A stretch of DNA of 53,039 bases from Marinilabiliaceae bacterium (lineage in GTDB: Bacteria; Bacteroidota; Bacteroidia; Bacteroidales; Marinilabiliaceae). The notes below the pieces were generated by a model that saw only the letters and a list, made by a program, of their open reading frames with translations, was not told the origin of the DNA and searched no databases. The number at the start of each line of letters is the position of its first letter. The first letter of the stretch is position 1. Of the stretch, positions 26,845-35,801 are shown piece after piece. Where the stretch lies: positions 1 through 53,039 of the forward strand of contig JAFGBR010000047.1 of assembly GCA_016933045.1 (NCBI GenBank), written 5' to 3'. Both the position numbers and the translations under genes were made by a program.

Positions 26845-27474
26845 TTATTCCCAGTTACCTGCGTTGTTATTTGCTTCTTCTAATGACCCTACTTTTAAAC
26901 CAGGATATCTTTCTAATTTTGCAGCAATGGCATTTAAATTTATTATTTCTTGTGGTTCAAGGCCATTTAAATAAACATCATTGGGTGTTTTTGCTTCAAA
27001 AACCTGAACATTAACACCTGATATTGTGGTAATACTACTGCTACCCATTTCAAATTCAGTATTTTTTGAAAAGGGTACATATCTTAATGAATCAACATTG
27101 TATTTGTTTCCAACAATAGTATCCATTACACTTATGTTAATAGTATCACGTTTTATTAATCCCATTGCAATAGCCTTTAATTCGGTAATTCCGGCCTCTA
27201 TCATACTATCAGTAAGTGTTCCTTCCATTTTTATTAAAGGAAGCGAATCTGTTTTAAGAAAGTTAACAAGTGTGTCAAAGCTACTGGTAAATCTATTGTA
27301 TACCGATTTATACGCAACCTGGGCATCACGAATGTTTTCTAAATTCTCAATAACCTTAGCCTTACGATAATTGTATGCTTGTTGGAATCGAATAGGTTTT
27401 TGGATGCTTTCCCAAATAAAATAACCTAATGCAAGGATAACTACCACTAAAACAATCTGAAGTACTGTTTTCAT
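26845..27474 (-). CDS. Membrane-anchored protein of unknown function
   Basis: A 209-residue protein with one N-terminal membrane span (VLQIVLVVVILALGYFIWES) and a periplasmic or cytoplasmic soluble remainder. The stretch AYNYRKAKVIENLENIRDAQVAYKSVYNRFTSSFDTLVNFL resembles the N-terminal helix region of pseudopilin-like or 'DUF' anchored proteins conserved in Bacteroidota. The C-terminal half is an acidic beta-rich domain. Function is unknown. It is the first gene of the operon with DUF3822 and rsmD (9 bases to the next gene), with a candidate promoter at 27516-27523. It is probably conserved, as operon order like this is common in the phylum. Confidence 0.7.
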   Translation of the reverse strand: MKTVLQIVLVVVILALGYFIWESIQKPIRFQQAYNYRKAKVIENLENIRDAQVAYKSVYNRFTSSFDTLVNFLKTDSLPLIKMEGTLTDSMIEAGITELKAIAMGLIKRDTINISVMDTIVGNKYNVDSLRYVPFSKNTEFEMGSSSITTISGVNVQVFEAKTPNDVYLNGLEPQEIINLNAIAAKLERYPGLKVGSLEEANNNAGNWE

Positions 27475-27515
27475 TATTTTTGAGTTTTTATTTTAATTGT
27501 TTTTTTCAGAAAGCA

Positions 27516-27523
27516 CAAATTTA
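27516..27523 (-). promoter_or_regulatory. Candidate -7 box for the anchored protein-DUF3822-rsmD operon
   Basis: The minus strand reads TAAATTTG, a full TAnnTTTG match, 42 bases before the start. No TTG is seen at the -33 position. Confidence 0.35.
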
Positions 27524-27570
27524 TAAAAAAAATCAGATTATCTTTTGAGCCTGCTCGAAAACATAAAAAA

Positions 27571-28986
27571 ATGCTGTCAGATCATATTTCAAAATTGTTT
27601 ATTAAGGCAATTAAGTTTGCGCCAACAGAATCGCAATTAAAGTTGATAGAAGGTTTTGGTTCTTTTTTAATGTCGACAGAAAGTAACCGCCTTTTGTTGG
27701 TTAAGGGTTACGCTGGAACTGGCAAGACTTGGGTTATGAGTGCTATTGTTCAGGTTTTGAAGGAATTAAATATAAATGTGGTTTTAATGGCACCTACGGG
27801 CAGAGCTGCAAAGGTTTTGAGTGTTTATTCGAATTCACCGGCTTATACTATTCATAAAGTTATTTATAGGCAACAAGGTTCAGGTACTGGTTCTTTTAAT
27901 TTGAACTGGAATAAATATCGTGATACACTTTTCATTGTTGATGAGGCGTCGATGATTTCTAATAGTTCGAATGAATATTCTATGTTTGGTAGTGGTAGGT
28001 TACTGGATGATTTGTTTGAATTTATTCAACAGGGGGCAAATTGTAAATTAGTATTAGTTGGTGATACAGCCCAGTTGCCTCCGGTAGGTCTTGATCAGAG
28101 TCCGGCTTTAGATGTTCAGTTGCTTAATTACATGGGATATGAAGTGGATGAGTTTTTTTTAAATGATGTAATTAGACAGGAGCAAAAGAGTGGAATATTA
28201 CAAAATGCAACATCTTTTCGAAATGCTCTAGAATCTGATATTATTAATATACCAAAAATAATTGTGAAATCGTTTACCGATGTAGAGTGTATAAATGGTG
28301 AAGTATTAATTGATAAGATTTCAAATTGTTATGATTTTTATGGAGAGGATAATACAATTATAATTTGTCGTTCAAATAAAAGAGCATCGCTTTTTAATAA
28401 GGGCATCCGAAATTCTATTTTGTATCGTGAAGAAGAGTTGATACCTGGAGATTATCTTATGGTTATAAAGAATAACTATTTTTGGACAGAAAAGGTTAAG
28501 GATATTGATTTTATTGCTAATGGAGATATTGCAAAAGTTGTGAGAATTAGCGGTTATGAGGAGCTTTACGGACTTCGATTTGCAAATGTGACTCTTTGTT
28601 TTCCTGATTATGAGTTTTTAGAGTTGGATGTTAAAATAATACTAGATATTCTGTTGGTGGAAACAGCAGGGTTTACACGCGAACAGAGTGAAGCATTTTA
28701 TAATGAAGTGATACAGGATTATGCGGATATTAAAAGTAAAAAGAATCAGTTTGATGAGTTGCGTAAGAATCCCTATTTTAATGCAGTACAGGTGAAATAT
28801 GGATATGCGGTTACTTGTCATAAGGCACAAGGTGGACAATGGCCTGCTGTGTTTGTCGATCAGGGTTATGTTAGTGATGATGATAAAAAAGAGGGGTATT
28901 TAAGGTGGCTTTATACAGCAATAACTCGCGCAACTGAGAAGTTGTTTTTTGTAAACTTCCCTGATAGTCAAATAGAAAATGGGTGA
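27571..28986 (+). CDS. Stand-alone RecD/Dda-like superfamily 1 DNA helicase
   Basis: A 471-residue ATP-dependent DNA helicase without RecBCD partners nearby. Walker A is LLLVKGYAGTGKTW, Walker B LFIVDEASMI (DEAS), motif III LVGDTAQLPPVG, and the UvrD-like C-terminal motifs are YAVTCHKAQGGQWPAVFVD and LYTAITRATEKL. The domain order fits Dda/RecD2 SF1B (5'-to-3') helicases. An inserted segment (about 265-390) between the ATPase halves resembles the beta-barrel pin/tower region. It is likely involved in replication or recombination. It is a single gene with its own terminator. Confidence 0.92.
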   Translation: MLSDHISKLFIKAIKFAPTESQLKLIEGFGSFLMSTESNRLLLVKGYAGTGKTWVMSAIVQVLKELNINVVLMAPTGRAAKVLSVYSNSPAYTIHKVIYRQQGSGTGSFNLNWNKYRDTLFIVDEASMISNSSNEYSMFGSGRLLDDLFEFIQQGANCKLVLVGDTAQLPPVGLDQSPALDVQLLNYMGYEVDEFFLNDVIRQEQKSGILQNATSFRNALESDIINIPKIIVKSFTDVECINGEVLIDKISNCYDFYGEDNTIIICRSNKRASLFNKGIRNSILYREEELIPGDYLMVIKNNYFWTEKVKDIDFIANGDIAKVVRISGYEELYGLRFANVTLCFPDYEFLELDVKIILDILLVETAGFTREQSEAFYNEVIQDYADIKSKKNQFDELRKNPYFNAVQVKYGYAVTCHKAQGGQWPAVFVDQGYVSDDDKKEGYLRWLYTAITRATEKLFFVNFPDSQIENG

Positions 28987-29014
28987 TTCGAAATAAAATC
29001 ACCCATTTTTATTT
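28976..29014. terminator. Bidirectional terminator between the helicase gene and pgm
   Basis: A perfect 13-bp stem (AAAATGGGTGATT at 28976-28988 with AATCACCCATTTT at 28997-29009) has an 8-base loop and a T-rich tail. It overlaps the helicase stop codon. Confidence 0.9.
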
Positions 29015-29034
29015 TATTGATGAAATTTTAATTT

Positions 29035-30783
29035 TTATGCTCCTAAATCGGTAAGCATTTGGTCAATTTTCGAATCAGCTTTTTCGTTTGTAGCATCCCA
29101 ATCGGCTTTATTTTTGAAAGGCTCTTTAACCTCGAAATAGAATTTAATTTTAGGTTCGGTTCCAGATGGCCGAACTGAAATTTTAGATCCGTCTTCGGTA
29201 AAGAATTGTAAAGCATCAGATGTTACTGGCATTATTAAATCAGTTGTTTTATTGTTGGTTTTGTCGGTAGCTTTTAAACTAACATAATCTTTAACCAAAA
29301 CAAGCTTTGACCCTCCAATAATAGCAGGAGGATCATGCCGCAGTTTTTCCATAATTGCTTTAATCTCTTGCTGTCCTTGTTGACCTTTGCGAACAATATA
29401 TTTCATTTTTTCTTTCGAGAATCCGTATTCCAGATAAATATCCTGCATTAATTCAAAAAGAGTCATGTTGTTGTCTTTAGCCCAAGCTGCAATTTCTGCA
29501 AACATGGCAATAGAGCCGACTGCATCTTTATCGCGAACATAATCGCCGGGTAAGAATCCGTAACTCTCTTCGCCACCGCAGATGTATTTTTGTTTGCCTT
29601 CCAATTCTCTTATAATACCTGCAATCCATTTAAATCCGGTATATACATCGTATGATTTTACTCCGTTTTTAATAGCTATTTCTTTTAATATTTCAGAAGT
29701 AACAATGGTTTTAACAATAAATTCATTGCCAGTAATTTTACCAGTTTCTTTCCATTTTTTTATCAGATACCAGGTTAATAAAACAGCAGTTTGGTTTCCG
29801 TTTAACAGAATAAATTTTCCTTTATCGTTTTTTACTGCAACTCCCAGCCTATCGGCATCAGGATCGGATGCTATAACAATATCTGCATCTACTTCAACAG
29901 CTTTTTTTGTTGCCATTTCCATTGCAGCTGGCTCTTCGGGGTTTGGAGAAACAACAGTTGGGAAATCGCCACTTACAACATCTTGTTCCGGAATATTAAT
30001 AATATTCTCAAAACCCAATTTTCGTAATGCCATTGGTACTATTCGAACACCGGTACCATGTATTGGGGTATAGATAATTTTTAAGTCTTTGTGTTTTTTG
30101 ATTATTTCGGGAGCTAAAGATATGCTCTTTACCTTATTAATAAACAGGTTGTCCATATCTTCACCTAAAACTTCAATTAATGCAGGATTACCATCGAATT
30201 TTATTTCGTCAACCGATTTGATTTTGTTTACTTCATCAATGATATTTGTGTCGTGAGGGGCAATAATTTGACCTCCATCGTCCCAGTAAGCTTTATATCC
30301 GTTATATTCTTTTGGGTTATGCGATGCAGTTATAATAACTCCACTTTGACAATTTAGTTCGCGGATAGCAAATGAGATTTCAGGAGTTGGCCTTAAGTCA
30401 TCAAAAACATAGGCTTTAATTCCGTTAGCCGAGAAAATATTAGCTACTGTTTCGGTAAAAAAACGGCTGTTATTACGGCAGTCGTGACCAATAACTACTT
30501 TAATTTCAGCACAGTTAGTGAAGTTTTTCTTTAAATAATTTGCTAATCCCTGTGTTGCAGCTCCAACAGTATATTTGTTCATTCGGTTTGTCCCAACTCC
30601 CATTATACCTCTTAAACCTCCGGTTCCAAATTCTAAATCGGTATAAAAAGCATCAATTAAATCGGCTTTGTCATCTTTAGCCATTAAATTTTTAATCGCT
30701 TTTTTTGTTTCTTCATCATAATTTCCATCAAGCCAAATTTGTGCTTTGGCTTCAACATTGGTTAATAATTCTTGATTATTCAT
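29035..30783 (-). CDS. Phospho-sugar mutase (alpha-D-phosphohexomutase)
   Basis: A 582-residue phosphoglucomutase/phosphomannomutase that interconverts hexose 1- and 6-phosphates, supplying glucose-1-phosphate for the sugar nucleotides made by its operon. The active-site phosphoserine is Ser 154 in VIITASHNPKEYNGYKAYW; the metal loop is ASDPDADRLG, the sugar loop GGEESYGFLPGDY and the phosphate-binding RPSGTEPKIKFY. Length matches the long Bacteroidota/Firmicutes PGM class. It is the last gene of the leftward operon, 18 bases after rfbD. Confidence 0.93.
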   Translation of the reverse strand: MNNQELLTNVEAKAQIWLDGNYDEETKKAIKNLMAKDDKADLIDAFYTDLEFGTGGLRGIMGVGTNRMNKYTVGAATQGLANYLKKNFTNCAEIKVVIGHDCRNNSRFFTETVANIFSANGIKAYVFDDLRPTPEISFAIRELNCQSGVIITASHNPKEYNGYKAYWDDGGQIIAPHDTNIIDEVNKIKSVDEIKFDGNPALIEVLGEDMDNLFINKVKSISLAPEIIKKHKDLKIIYTPIHGTGVRIVPMALRKLGFENIINIPEQDVVSGDFPTVVSPNPEEPAAMEMATKKAVEVDADIVIASDPDADRLGVAVKNDKGKFILLNGNQTAVLLTWYLIKKWKETGKITGNEFIVKTIVTSEILKEIAIKNGVKSYDVYTGFKWIAGIIRELEGKQKYICGGEESYGFLPGDYVRDKDAVGSIAMFAEIAAWAKDNNMTLFELMQDIYLEYGFSKEKMKYIVRKGQQGQQEIKAIMEKLRHDPPAIIGGSKLVLVKDYVSLKATDKTNNKTTDLIMPVTSDALQFFTEDGSKISVRPSGTEPKIKFYFEVKEPFKNKADWDATNEKADSKIDQMLTDLGA

Positions 30784-30801
30784 ATTTGTGTTTGCGTATA
30801 A

Positions 30802-31683
30802 TTATTTATATGGTAATAATTCTAAAAGGCATTTTTTTAATGATTTTTCCCAGTGTGGAATTTCAATATTAAAGGTACTTTTTATTTTTGCTTTATTCAA
30901 TACACTGTAATGAGGGCGTGGGGCTGGGGTAGGATAATCCTTCGATTCTATTGGATAAACTTTGCAGTTAGTGATGTTTGAAATATTGAAAATTGTTTGT
31001 GTGAAATCGTACCAACTGCAAACTCCTTCGTTACTATAATGGTATATTCCGGGAATAAATTTATCAGTAGATTCGATACTTTTTTTGATTATTTGTAGAA
31101 TACAAACAGCTAAATCACCAGCAAAAGTTGGGGTTCCTATTTGATCGAAAACAATATTTAGAGTATCTTTTTCGTTACCAAGTTTTAGCATGGTTTTTAA
31201 AAAATTGTTACCAAAGGAGGAGTAGAGCCATGAGGTGCGAATTACAATTGAGTTTGGATTAGTTTTAAAAAGTAGTTTTTCTCCTTCGAGCTTGGTTTTA
31301 CCATAAGCCGATTGTGGGTTTACATTATCGGTTTCGACATAAGGTAGGTATGATTTGCCATCGAAAACATAATCGGTTGATACGTGAATTACCCTTGTGT
31401 TAAGTTTTTTTGTTGTCTCTCCGATTATTTTTAATGCTTCTGCATTCACTTTGTAGGCAATGTTGGTATCACTTTCTGCTTTATTTACATCAGTGTACGC
31501 AGCACAATTTACAACAATGGAATAGTCTCTTTTTTGTAATTCGGTTTTAACCTGATTGTTGTTGGTAATGTCTAAATCGTTTATTGTAGTAAAGTAGAAA
31601 TTAAATTGAGCTATGTTTTTTGAAAGTTTTTCTATTTCATGTCCCAATTGTCCATCCGAACCAATAATTAATATATTATGCAT
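30802..31683 (-). CDS. rfbD: dTDP-4-dehydrorhamnose reductase
   Basis: A 293-residue NAD(P)H-dependent short-chain reductase, the final step to dTDP-L-rhamnose. N-terminal ILIIGSDGQLGHEIEKL is the Gly-rich dinucleotide motif, with VNCAAYTDVNKAESD, VSTDYVFDGKSYLPY and the catalytic SAYGKTKLEGEK (Tyr-x-x-x-Lys). The start is an ATG at 31683. It sits 10 bases after rfbC and 18 bases before the mutase gene. Confidence 0.93.
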   Translation of the reverse strand: MHNILIIGSDGQLGHEIEKLSKNIAQFNFYFTTINDLDITNNNQVKTELQKRDYSIVVNCAAYTDVNKAESDTNIAYKVNAEALKIIGETTKKLNTRVIHVSTDYVFDGKSYLPYVETDNVNPQSAYGKTKLEGEKLLFKTNPNSIVIRTSWLYSSFGNNFLKTMLKLGNEKDTLNIVFDQIGTPTFAGDLAVCILQIIKKSIESTDKFIPGIYHYSNEGVCSWYDFTQTIFNISNITNCKVYPIESKDYPTPAPRPHYSVLNKAKIKSTFNIEIPHWEKSLKKCLLELLPYK

Positions 31684-31693
31684 CGAAAAAAAA

Positions 31694-32248
31694 TTAAAAT
31701 TTGAAGTTCATTTTTGCCTCATTAAAATAAGGCAATAACATATCTTTTGGCGATACAATAGCTTTTTCAGTTGGAATCATCCAGTCAATATTTAGTTGTT
31801 TATCGGCATAATTAATGCCTCCTTCCGACTCTTTATTATATAAATTATCACATTTATAATGAAAAACAGCTTTATCGCTAAGAACCGAAAAACCATGTGC
31901 AAAACCACGGGGAATGTAAAATTGATTTTTGTTTTCTTCTGATAAAACAACAGCTTCGTACTGTCCAAAAGTGGGAGATTCTATTCGTAAATCAACAGCA
32001 ACGTCAAGTACTTTTCCTTGAATTACTTCGACTAGTTTTGATTGTGAGTAAGGATTTAGTTGGTAGTGAAGCCCTCTGATAACGCCATAGCATGATGACG
32101 AGAAGTTATCTTGTATGAAAATATCATTGATACCATGTGTTTTGTATCTTTCTTTATTGTATCCTTCAAAAAAGAATCCTCTTTCATCGCTTAATACATC
32201 TGGTTCAATTATTAAAAGACCGGGTATTTTTGTTTTAATTACCTTCAT
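31694..32248 (-). CDS. rfbC: dTDP-4-dehydrorhamnose 3,5-epimerase
   Basis: A 184-residue cupin-fold epimerase of the dTDP-rhamnose pathway. Typical segments are IFIQDNFSSSCYGVIRGLHY (with active-site His), VEVIQGKVLDVAVDLR, the YIPRGFAHGF loop, and the Tyr region following VFHYKCDNLYN. Length is normal. It is 6 bases downstream of rfbA and 10 bases upstream of rfbD, so tight co-translation is likely. Confidence 0.95.
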   Translation of the reverse strand: MKVIKTKIPGLLIIEPDVLSDERGFFFEGYNKERYKTHGINDIFIQDNFSSSCYGVIRGLHYQLNPYSQSKLVEVIQGKVLDVAVDLRIESPTFGQYEAVVLSEENKNQFYIPRGFAHGFSVLSDKAVFHYKCDNLYNKESEGGINYADKQLNIDWMIPTEKAIVSPKDMLLPYFNEAKMNFKF

Positions 32249-32254
32249 TATGTT

Positions 32255-33139
32255 TTATTTCAATTCTGCAATTCGAAGTAAATATTGACCATAGTCATTT
32301 TTCTTTAGTTCCTGGGCTAGGGTTATTAATTGTGATTTATTAATAAAGCCTTGTTTGTATGCGATTTCTTCGATACATGATATTTTTAATCCTTGTCTGT
32401 TTTGAATGGTTGCAATGAAATTTGAGGCTTGCAGAAGGCTGTCGTGTGTTCCGGTATCGAGCCATGCCATTCCTCGTCCCATTTGTTCAAGTCTAAGTCT
32501 GCCTTCTTTTAAGTATAAACTATTTAGGTCTGTTATTTCCAATTCGCCACGTTTTGACGGTTTAAGTGATTTGGCTTTTTGAATAACGTCGTTTGGATAA
32601 AAATATAAGCCGGTTACAGCGTAGTTAGATTTTGGTTTTTCCGGTTTTTCTTCAATTGATAGTACTTTTCCTTCATCATTAAATTCTGCTACTCCATAAC
32701 GCTGAGGATCGTTAACGTAATATCCAAAAACAACAGCTTCATTTTTAACATGTTCAATTGCCTGGTTAAGAATTTTACTAAACTTATATCCATAAAAAAT
32801 ATTATCGCCTAAAACTAAACAAACATTGTCATCTTTAATAAATTTTTCACCAATTAAAAAAGCCTGAGCAAGGCCATCTGGTGATGGTTGTTCTGCATAT
32901 TCAATTTTTAAACCGTAATGGCTTCCATCGCCCAAAAGGTGTTGGTATAATGGCAAGTCGGTAGGGGTGCTTATGATAAGGATTTCTCTAATCCCTGATA
33001 TCATTAATACAGAAAGAGGATAATATATCATTGGTTTGTCGTAAACCGGGATGATTTGTTTTGAAATACTTTTGGTAACAGGGTATAATCTTGTTCCAGA
33101 ACCTCCTGCTAAAATAATGCCTTTGGTTTTCTTACCCAT
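32255..33139 (-). CDS. rfbA: Glucose-1-phosphate thymidylyltransferase
   Basis: Makes dTDP-glucose from dTTP and glucose-1-phosphate. The 294-residue protein has the nucleotide-binding [47 protein letters not shown] and VLGDNIFYG, and ends with the tail [14 protein letters not shown] typical of the RmlA long form (the allosteric-site region is present). It follows the UDP-xylose synthase gene by 21 bases. Confidence 0.96.
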   Translation of the reverse strand: MGKKTKGIILAGGSGTRLYPVTKSISKQIIPVYDKPMIYYPLSVLMISGIREILIISTPTDLPLYQHLLGDGSHYGLKIEYAEQPSPDGLAQAFLIGEKFIKDDNVCLVLGDNIFYGYKFSKILNQAIEHVKNEAVVFGYYVNDPQRYGVAEFNDEGKVLSIEEKPEKPKSNYAVTGLYFYPNDVIQKAKSLKPSKRGELEITDLNSLYLKEGRLRLEQMGRGMAWLDTGTHDSLLQASNFIATIQNRQGLKISCIEEIAYKQGFINKSQLITLAQELKKNDYGQYLLRIAELK

Positions 33140-33160
33140 GATAATTTTGTTTATTTAAGA

Positions 33161-34102
33161 TTAATAGGTTAGTAGATTATCGAAATAGTTTATGGTTTTT
33201 ATTAATCCTTCTTTTAAGGGTGTTTTTGGTACCCATCCGTTTAATTCTTTTTTTGCTAGTTCTATGTTTGGTTGTCGTTGGGTGGGGTCGTCGGCCGGAA
33301 GTGGTAAATAAATAAGTTTAGATTTTGAATTGGTCAATTCAAGAATCATGTTTGCTAATTCAATCATAGTAAATTCTCCCGGATTTCCAATGTTTACCGG
33401 TCCAATGAATTCATCTCGTGAGTTCATCATTCGAATGGCTCCTTCAACCAAATCATCTACATACTGAAAACTTCTTGTTTGCATTCCGTTTCCAAATATG
33501 GTGATGTCTTCGCCTTTTAAAGCCTGAACGATAAAGTTGGAAACAACCCTTCCATCATTTGGATTCATTTTAGGACCGTAAGTATTAAAAATTCGTATTA
33601 TTTTAATATTAACATTGTTTTGAGTGTGATAGTTTATAAATAAACTTTCGGCACATCTTTTGCCTTCATCGTAGCACGATCTTATTCCAATTGGGTTTAC
33701 ATTTCCCCAGTAATTTTCAGTTTGCGGATGTACAATTGGATCACCATAAACTTCACTTGTAGATGCTTGTAATACTTTTGCTTTAATACGTTTTGCAAGT
33801 CCAAGCATATTTATAGCACCCATTACAGATGTTTTTATTGTTTTAATTGGGTTATATTGATAGTGAACAGGTGAAGCAGGACATGCCATGTTATAAATTT
33901 CATCAACCTCAACAAAGTAGGGATGGGTAACATCGTGTCGTACTAATTCAAAATATGGACTATCTAGTAAATGGAGTATGTTTTTTTTACTGCCAGTAAA
34001 ATAGTTATCCATGCAAATAACTTCATTACCATCGTTAATAAGTCTTTCGCATAAGTGAGAGCCAATAAAACCGGCTCCTCCTGTTACTAAAATTTTTTTC
34101 AT
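33161..34102 (-). CDS. UDP-glucuronate decarboxylase (UDP-xylose synthase)
   Basis: A 313-residue short-chain dehydrogenase/reductase that converts UDP-glucuronate to UDP-xylose. It opens with [19 protein letters not shown] (NAD-binding), has the family-typical [20 protein letters not shown], the STSEVYGDP segment, and the catalytic [11 protein letters not shown] (Tyr-x-x-x-Lys). [20 protein letters not shown] is diagnostic for UXS-type enzymes over dTDP-glucose dehydratases. Its substrate is produced by the ugd gene 18 bases upstream, so the pair makes UDP-xylose for surface glycan. Confidence 0.93.
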   Translation of the reverse strand: MKKILVTGGAGFIGSHLCERLINDGNEVICMDNYFTGSKKNILHLLDSPYFELVRHDVTHPYFVEVDEIYNMACPASPVHYQYNPIKTIKTSVMGAINMLGLAKRIKAKVLQASTSEVYGDPIVHPQTENYWGNVNPIGIRSCYDEGKRCAESLFINYHTQNNVNIKIIRIFNTYGPKMNPNDGRVVSNFIVQALKGEDITIFGNGMQTRSFQYVDDLVEGAIRMMNSRDEFIGPVNIGNPGEFTMIELANMILELTNSKSKLIYLPLPADDPTQRQPNIELAKKELNGWVPKTPLKEGLIKTINYFDNLLTY

Positions 34103-34120
34103 AATATTGTTAACAATGTT

Positions 34121-35446
34121 TTACTTTACGTTTGATCTGCCAATTCCGTAATACGAAAATCCGTTTTCTGATATTTCGGACATATCATATATGTTTCGAC
34201 CATCAAAGATAGTTTTTGTTTTGAGTAGTTTTTCAATAATCTTGAAATTCAAGTTTCGAAATTCGGGCCATTCTGTTATTAAAATGATGGCATCTGCATC
34301 AATTATTACATCATAAGGATCAGTGCCATACTCAATTGTATCGCCCAGTATGTTTTTTGCCTCTTTCATTGCAACAGGGTCGTAAGCTCTAACTTTGGCA
34401 CCTGCTTCAATTAGTCCATTAATAATTACTAAAGAAGGAGCTTCACGCATATCATCGGTATTTGGTTTAAACGATAGCCCCCAAACTCCAAATAGTTTAT
34501 CTGTTAAATTATTATTAAAATGTTTTTTTATTTTATTAAGGAGAATCTTTTTCTGATCTTCGTTAACATCTTCAACCGATTCTAACAGGCGTAATTTATA
34601 GTTATATGTTTCTGCTGTTTTAATAATTGCTTTAACATCTTTAGGAAAGCATGAACCTCCATAGCCTGCCCCGGCATATATAAATTTATTACCAATACGC
34701 GAGTCTGATCCAATGCCTTGTCGCACCATTGAAATATCGGCACCCACTAATTCGCATAAATTAGCTAAATCGTTAATGAAGCTGATTTTTGTTGCTAACA
34801 TTGCATTGGCTGCATATTTTGTCATTTCGGCCGATGGAATATCCATAAAAAAAATAGGATGTCCGTTTAATAAAAATGGTTTGTAAAGTTTTTGTAATAC
34901 TTTTTTTGCTTTTTCCGATTCTGTACCAACAACAATTCTGTCGGGTTTTAAAAAATCGTCAATAGCATTTCCTTCTTTTAAAAATTCAGGGTTTGATGCA
35001 ACATCAAATTCAATTTCAGCACCTCTGTTGTCAAGTTCTTCTTTAATTGCAGCTTTTATTTTTTGTGCAGTTCCAATTGGTACTGTGCTTTTAGTAACTA
35101 CAACTGTATAATTGAAAATATGTTTTCCAATTTGACGGGCAACATCCAGTACGTACGATAAATCAGCACTGCCGTCTTCGCCGGGGGGGGTGCCAACTGC
35201 AATAAAAACAACATCGGTATTGTTAAGGCTTTCTTTTAAACTTGTTGAGAAAAATAGTCGTTTTTTTTCAACATTATTTAATACCATTCTGTCTAACCAG
35301 GGTTCGTAAATTGGTATTACTCCTTTATTTAAATCAGATATCTTTTTTTCATTAATATCAATGCAAGTAACATTTATTCCAGTTTCTGCAAAACAAGTTC
35401 CAGTTACTAATCCAACATATCCGGTTCCTACTATTGAAATTTTCAT
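34121..35446 (-). CDS. ugd: UDP-glucose 6-dehydrogenase
   Basis: A 441-residue NAD-dependent enzyme oxidising UDP-glucose to UDP-glucuronate. It has the N-terminal Rossmann motif IVGTGYVGLVTGTCFAE, VAVGTPPGEDGSADL, the Glu of NPEFLKEGNAI, and the catalytic Cys in GAGYGGSCFPKD. The C-terminal domain carries GLSFKPNTDDMREAPS. It is the first gene of a six-gene leftward operon (ugd, UDP-xylose synthase, rfbA, rfbC, rfbD, mutase), whose promoter should lie in the 355-base gap to rpsA, though no clear box is seen on that strand. Confidence 0.95.
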   Translation of the reverse strand: MKISIVGTGYVGLVTGTCFAETGINVTCIDINEKKISDLNKGVIPIYEPWLDRMVLNNVEKKRLFFSTSLKESLNNTDVVFIAVGTPPGEDGSADLSYVLDVARQIGKHIFNYTVVVTKSTVPIGTAQKIKAAIKEELDNRGAEIEFDVASNPEFLKEGNAIDDFLKPDRIVVGTESEKAKKVLQKLYKPFLLNGHPIFFMDIPSAEMTKYAANAMLATKISFINDLANLCELVGADISMVRQGIGSDSRIGNKFIYAGAGYGGSCFPKDVKAIIKTAETYNYKLRLLESVEDVNEDQKKILLNKIKKHFNNNLTDKLFGVWGLSFKPNTDDMREAPSLVIINGLIEAGAKVRAYDPVAMKEAKNILGDTIEYGTDPYDVIIDADAIILITEWPEFRNLNFKIIEKLLKTKTIFDGRNIYDMSEISENGFSYYGIGRSNVK

Positions 35447-35801
35447 TTGTTAATAATTATTTTCAATGGTTATATTAAACTCGCCAATGTTCATTTATCT
35501 CTTTGATAGATGTGTAATTAAGGCTCATTTCTTACGTTTGTGTGTTTTTATGATCGTCAAAAATAAAAAAAAATTAACAGTAAAAATCTAATGTTGTTTT
35601 ATAAAGAAAAGAAGTAATGAGATTATTTGTATTTAAATGTAGCTTTAATTTGGAGATAGATTTATAATTATGAATTTTTATGAAGTAATTAGGTCAGGAT
35701 TACAAGTTAAAATTATTTTTTTTCGTAAAAAGTAATTATTTTTGCACCGCTTTTAAAAAATATAATGTCTAACTAATTAATTAGGTTTAAATTAATTTTA
35801 A
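35447..35801. other. Intergenic region between divergent ugd and rpsA
   Basis: The 355 bases hold no gene. The rpsA-proximal part has a TAnnTTTG box (35737-35744) and a short perfect palindrome, CTAATTAATTAG, at 35773-35784 in the rpsA leader. The rest is AT-rich, with no clear minus-strand promoter box for ugd. Confidence 0.7.
35737..35744 (+). promoter_or_regulatory. Candidate -7 box for rpsA
   Basis: TATTTTTG followed by CACCGC fits TAnnTTTG, with a leader of about 57 bases. No TTG lies at the -33 position, only a T-rich tract. Confidence 0.5.
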
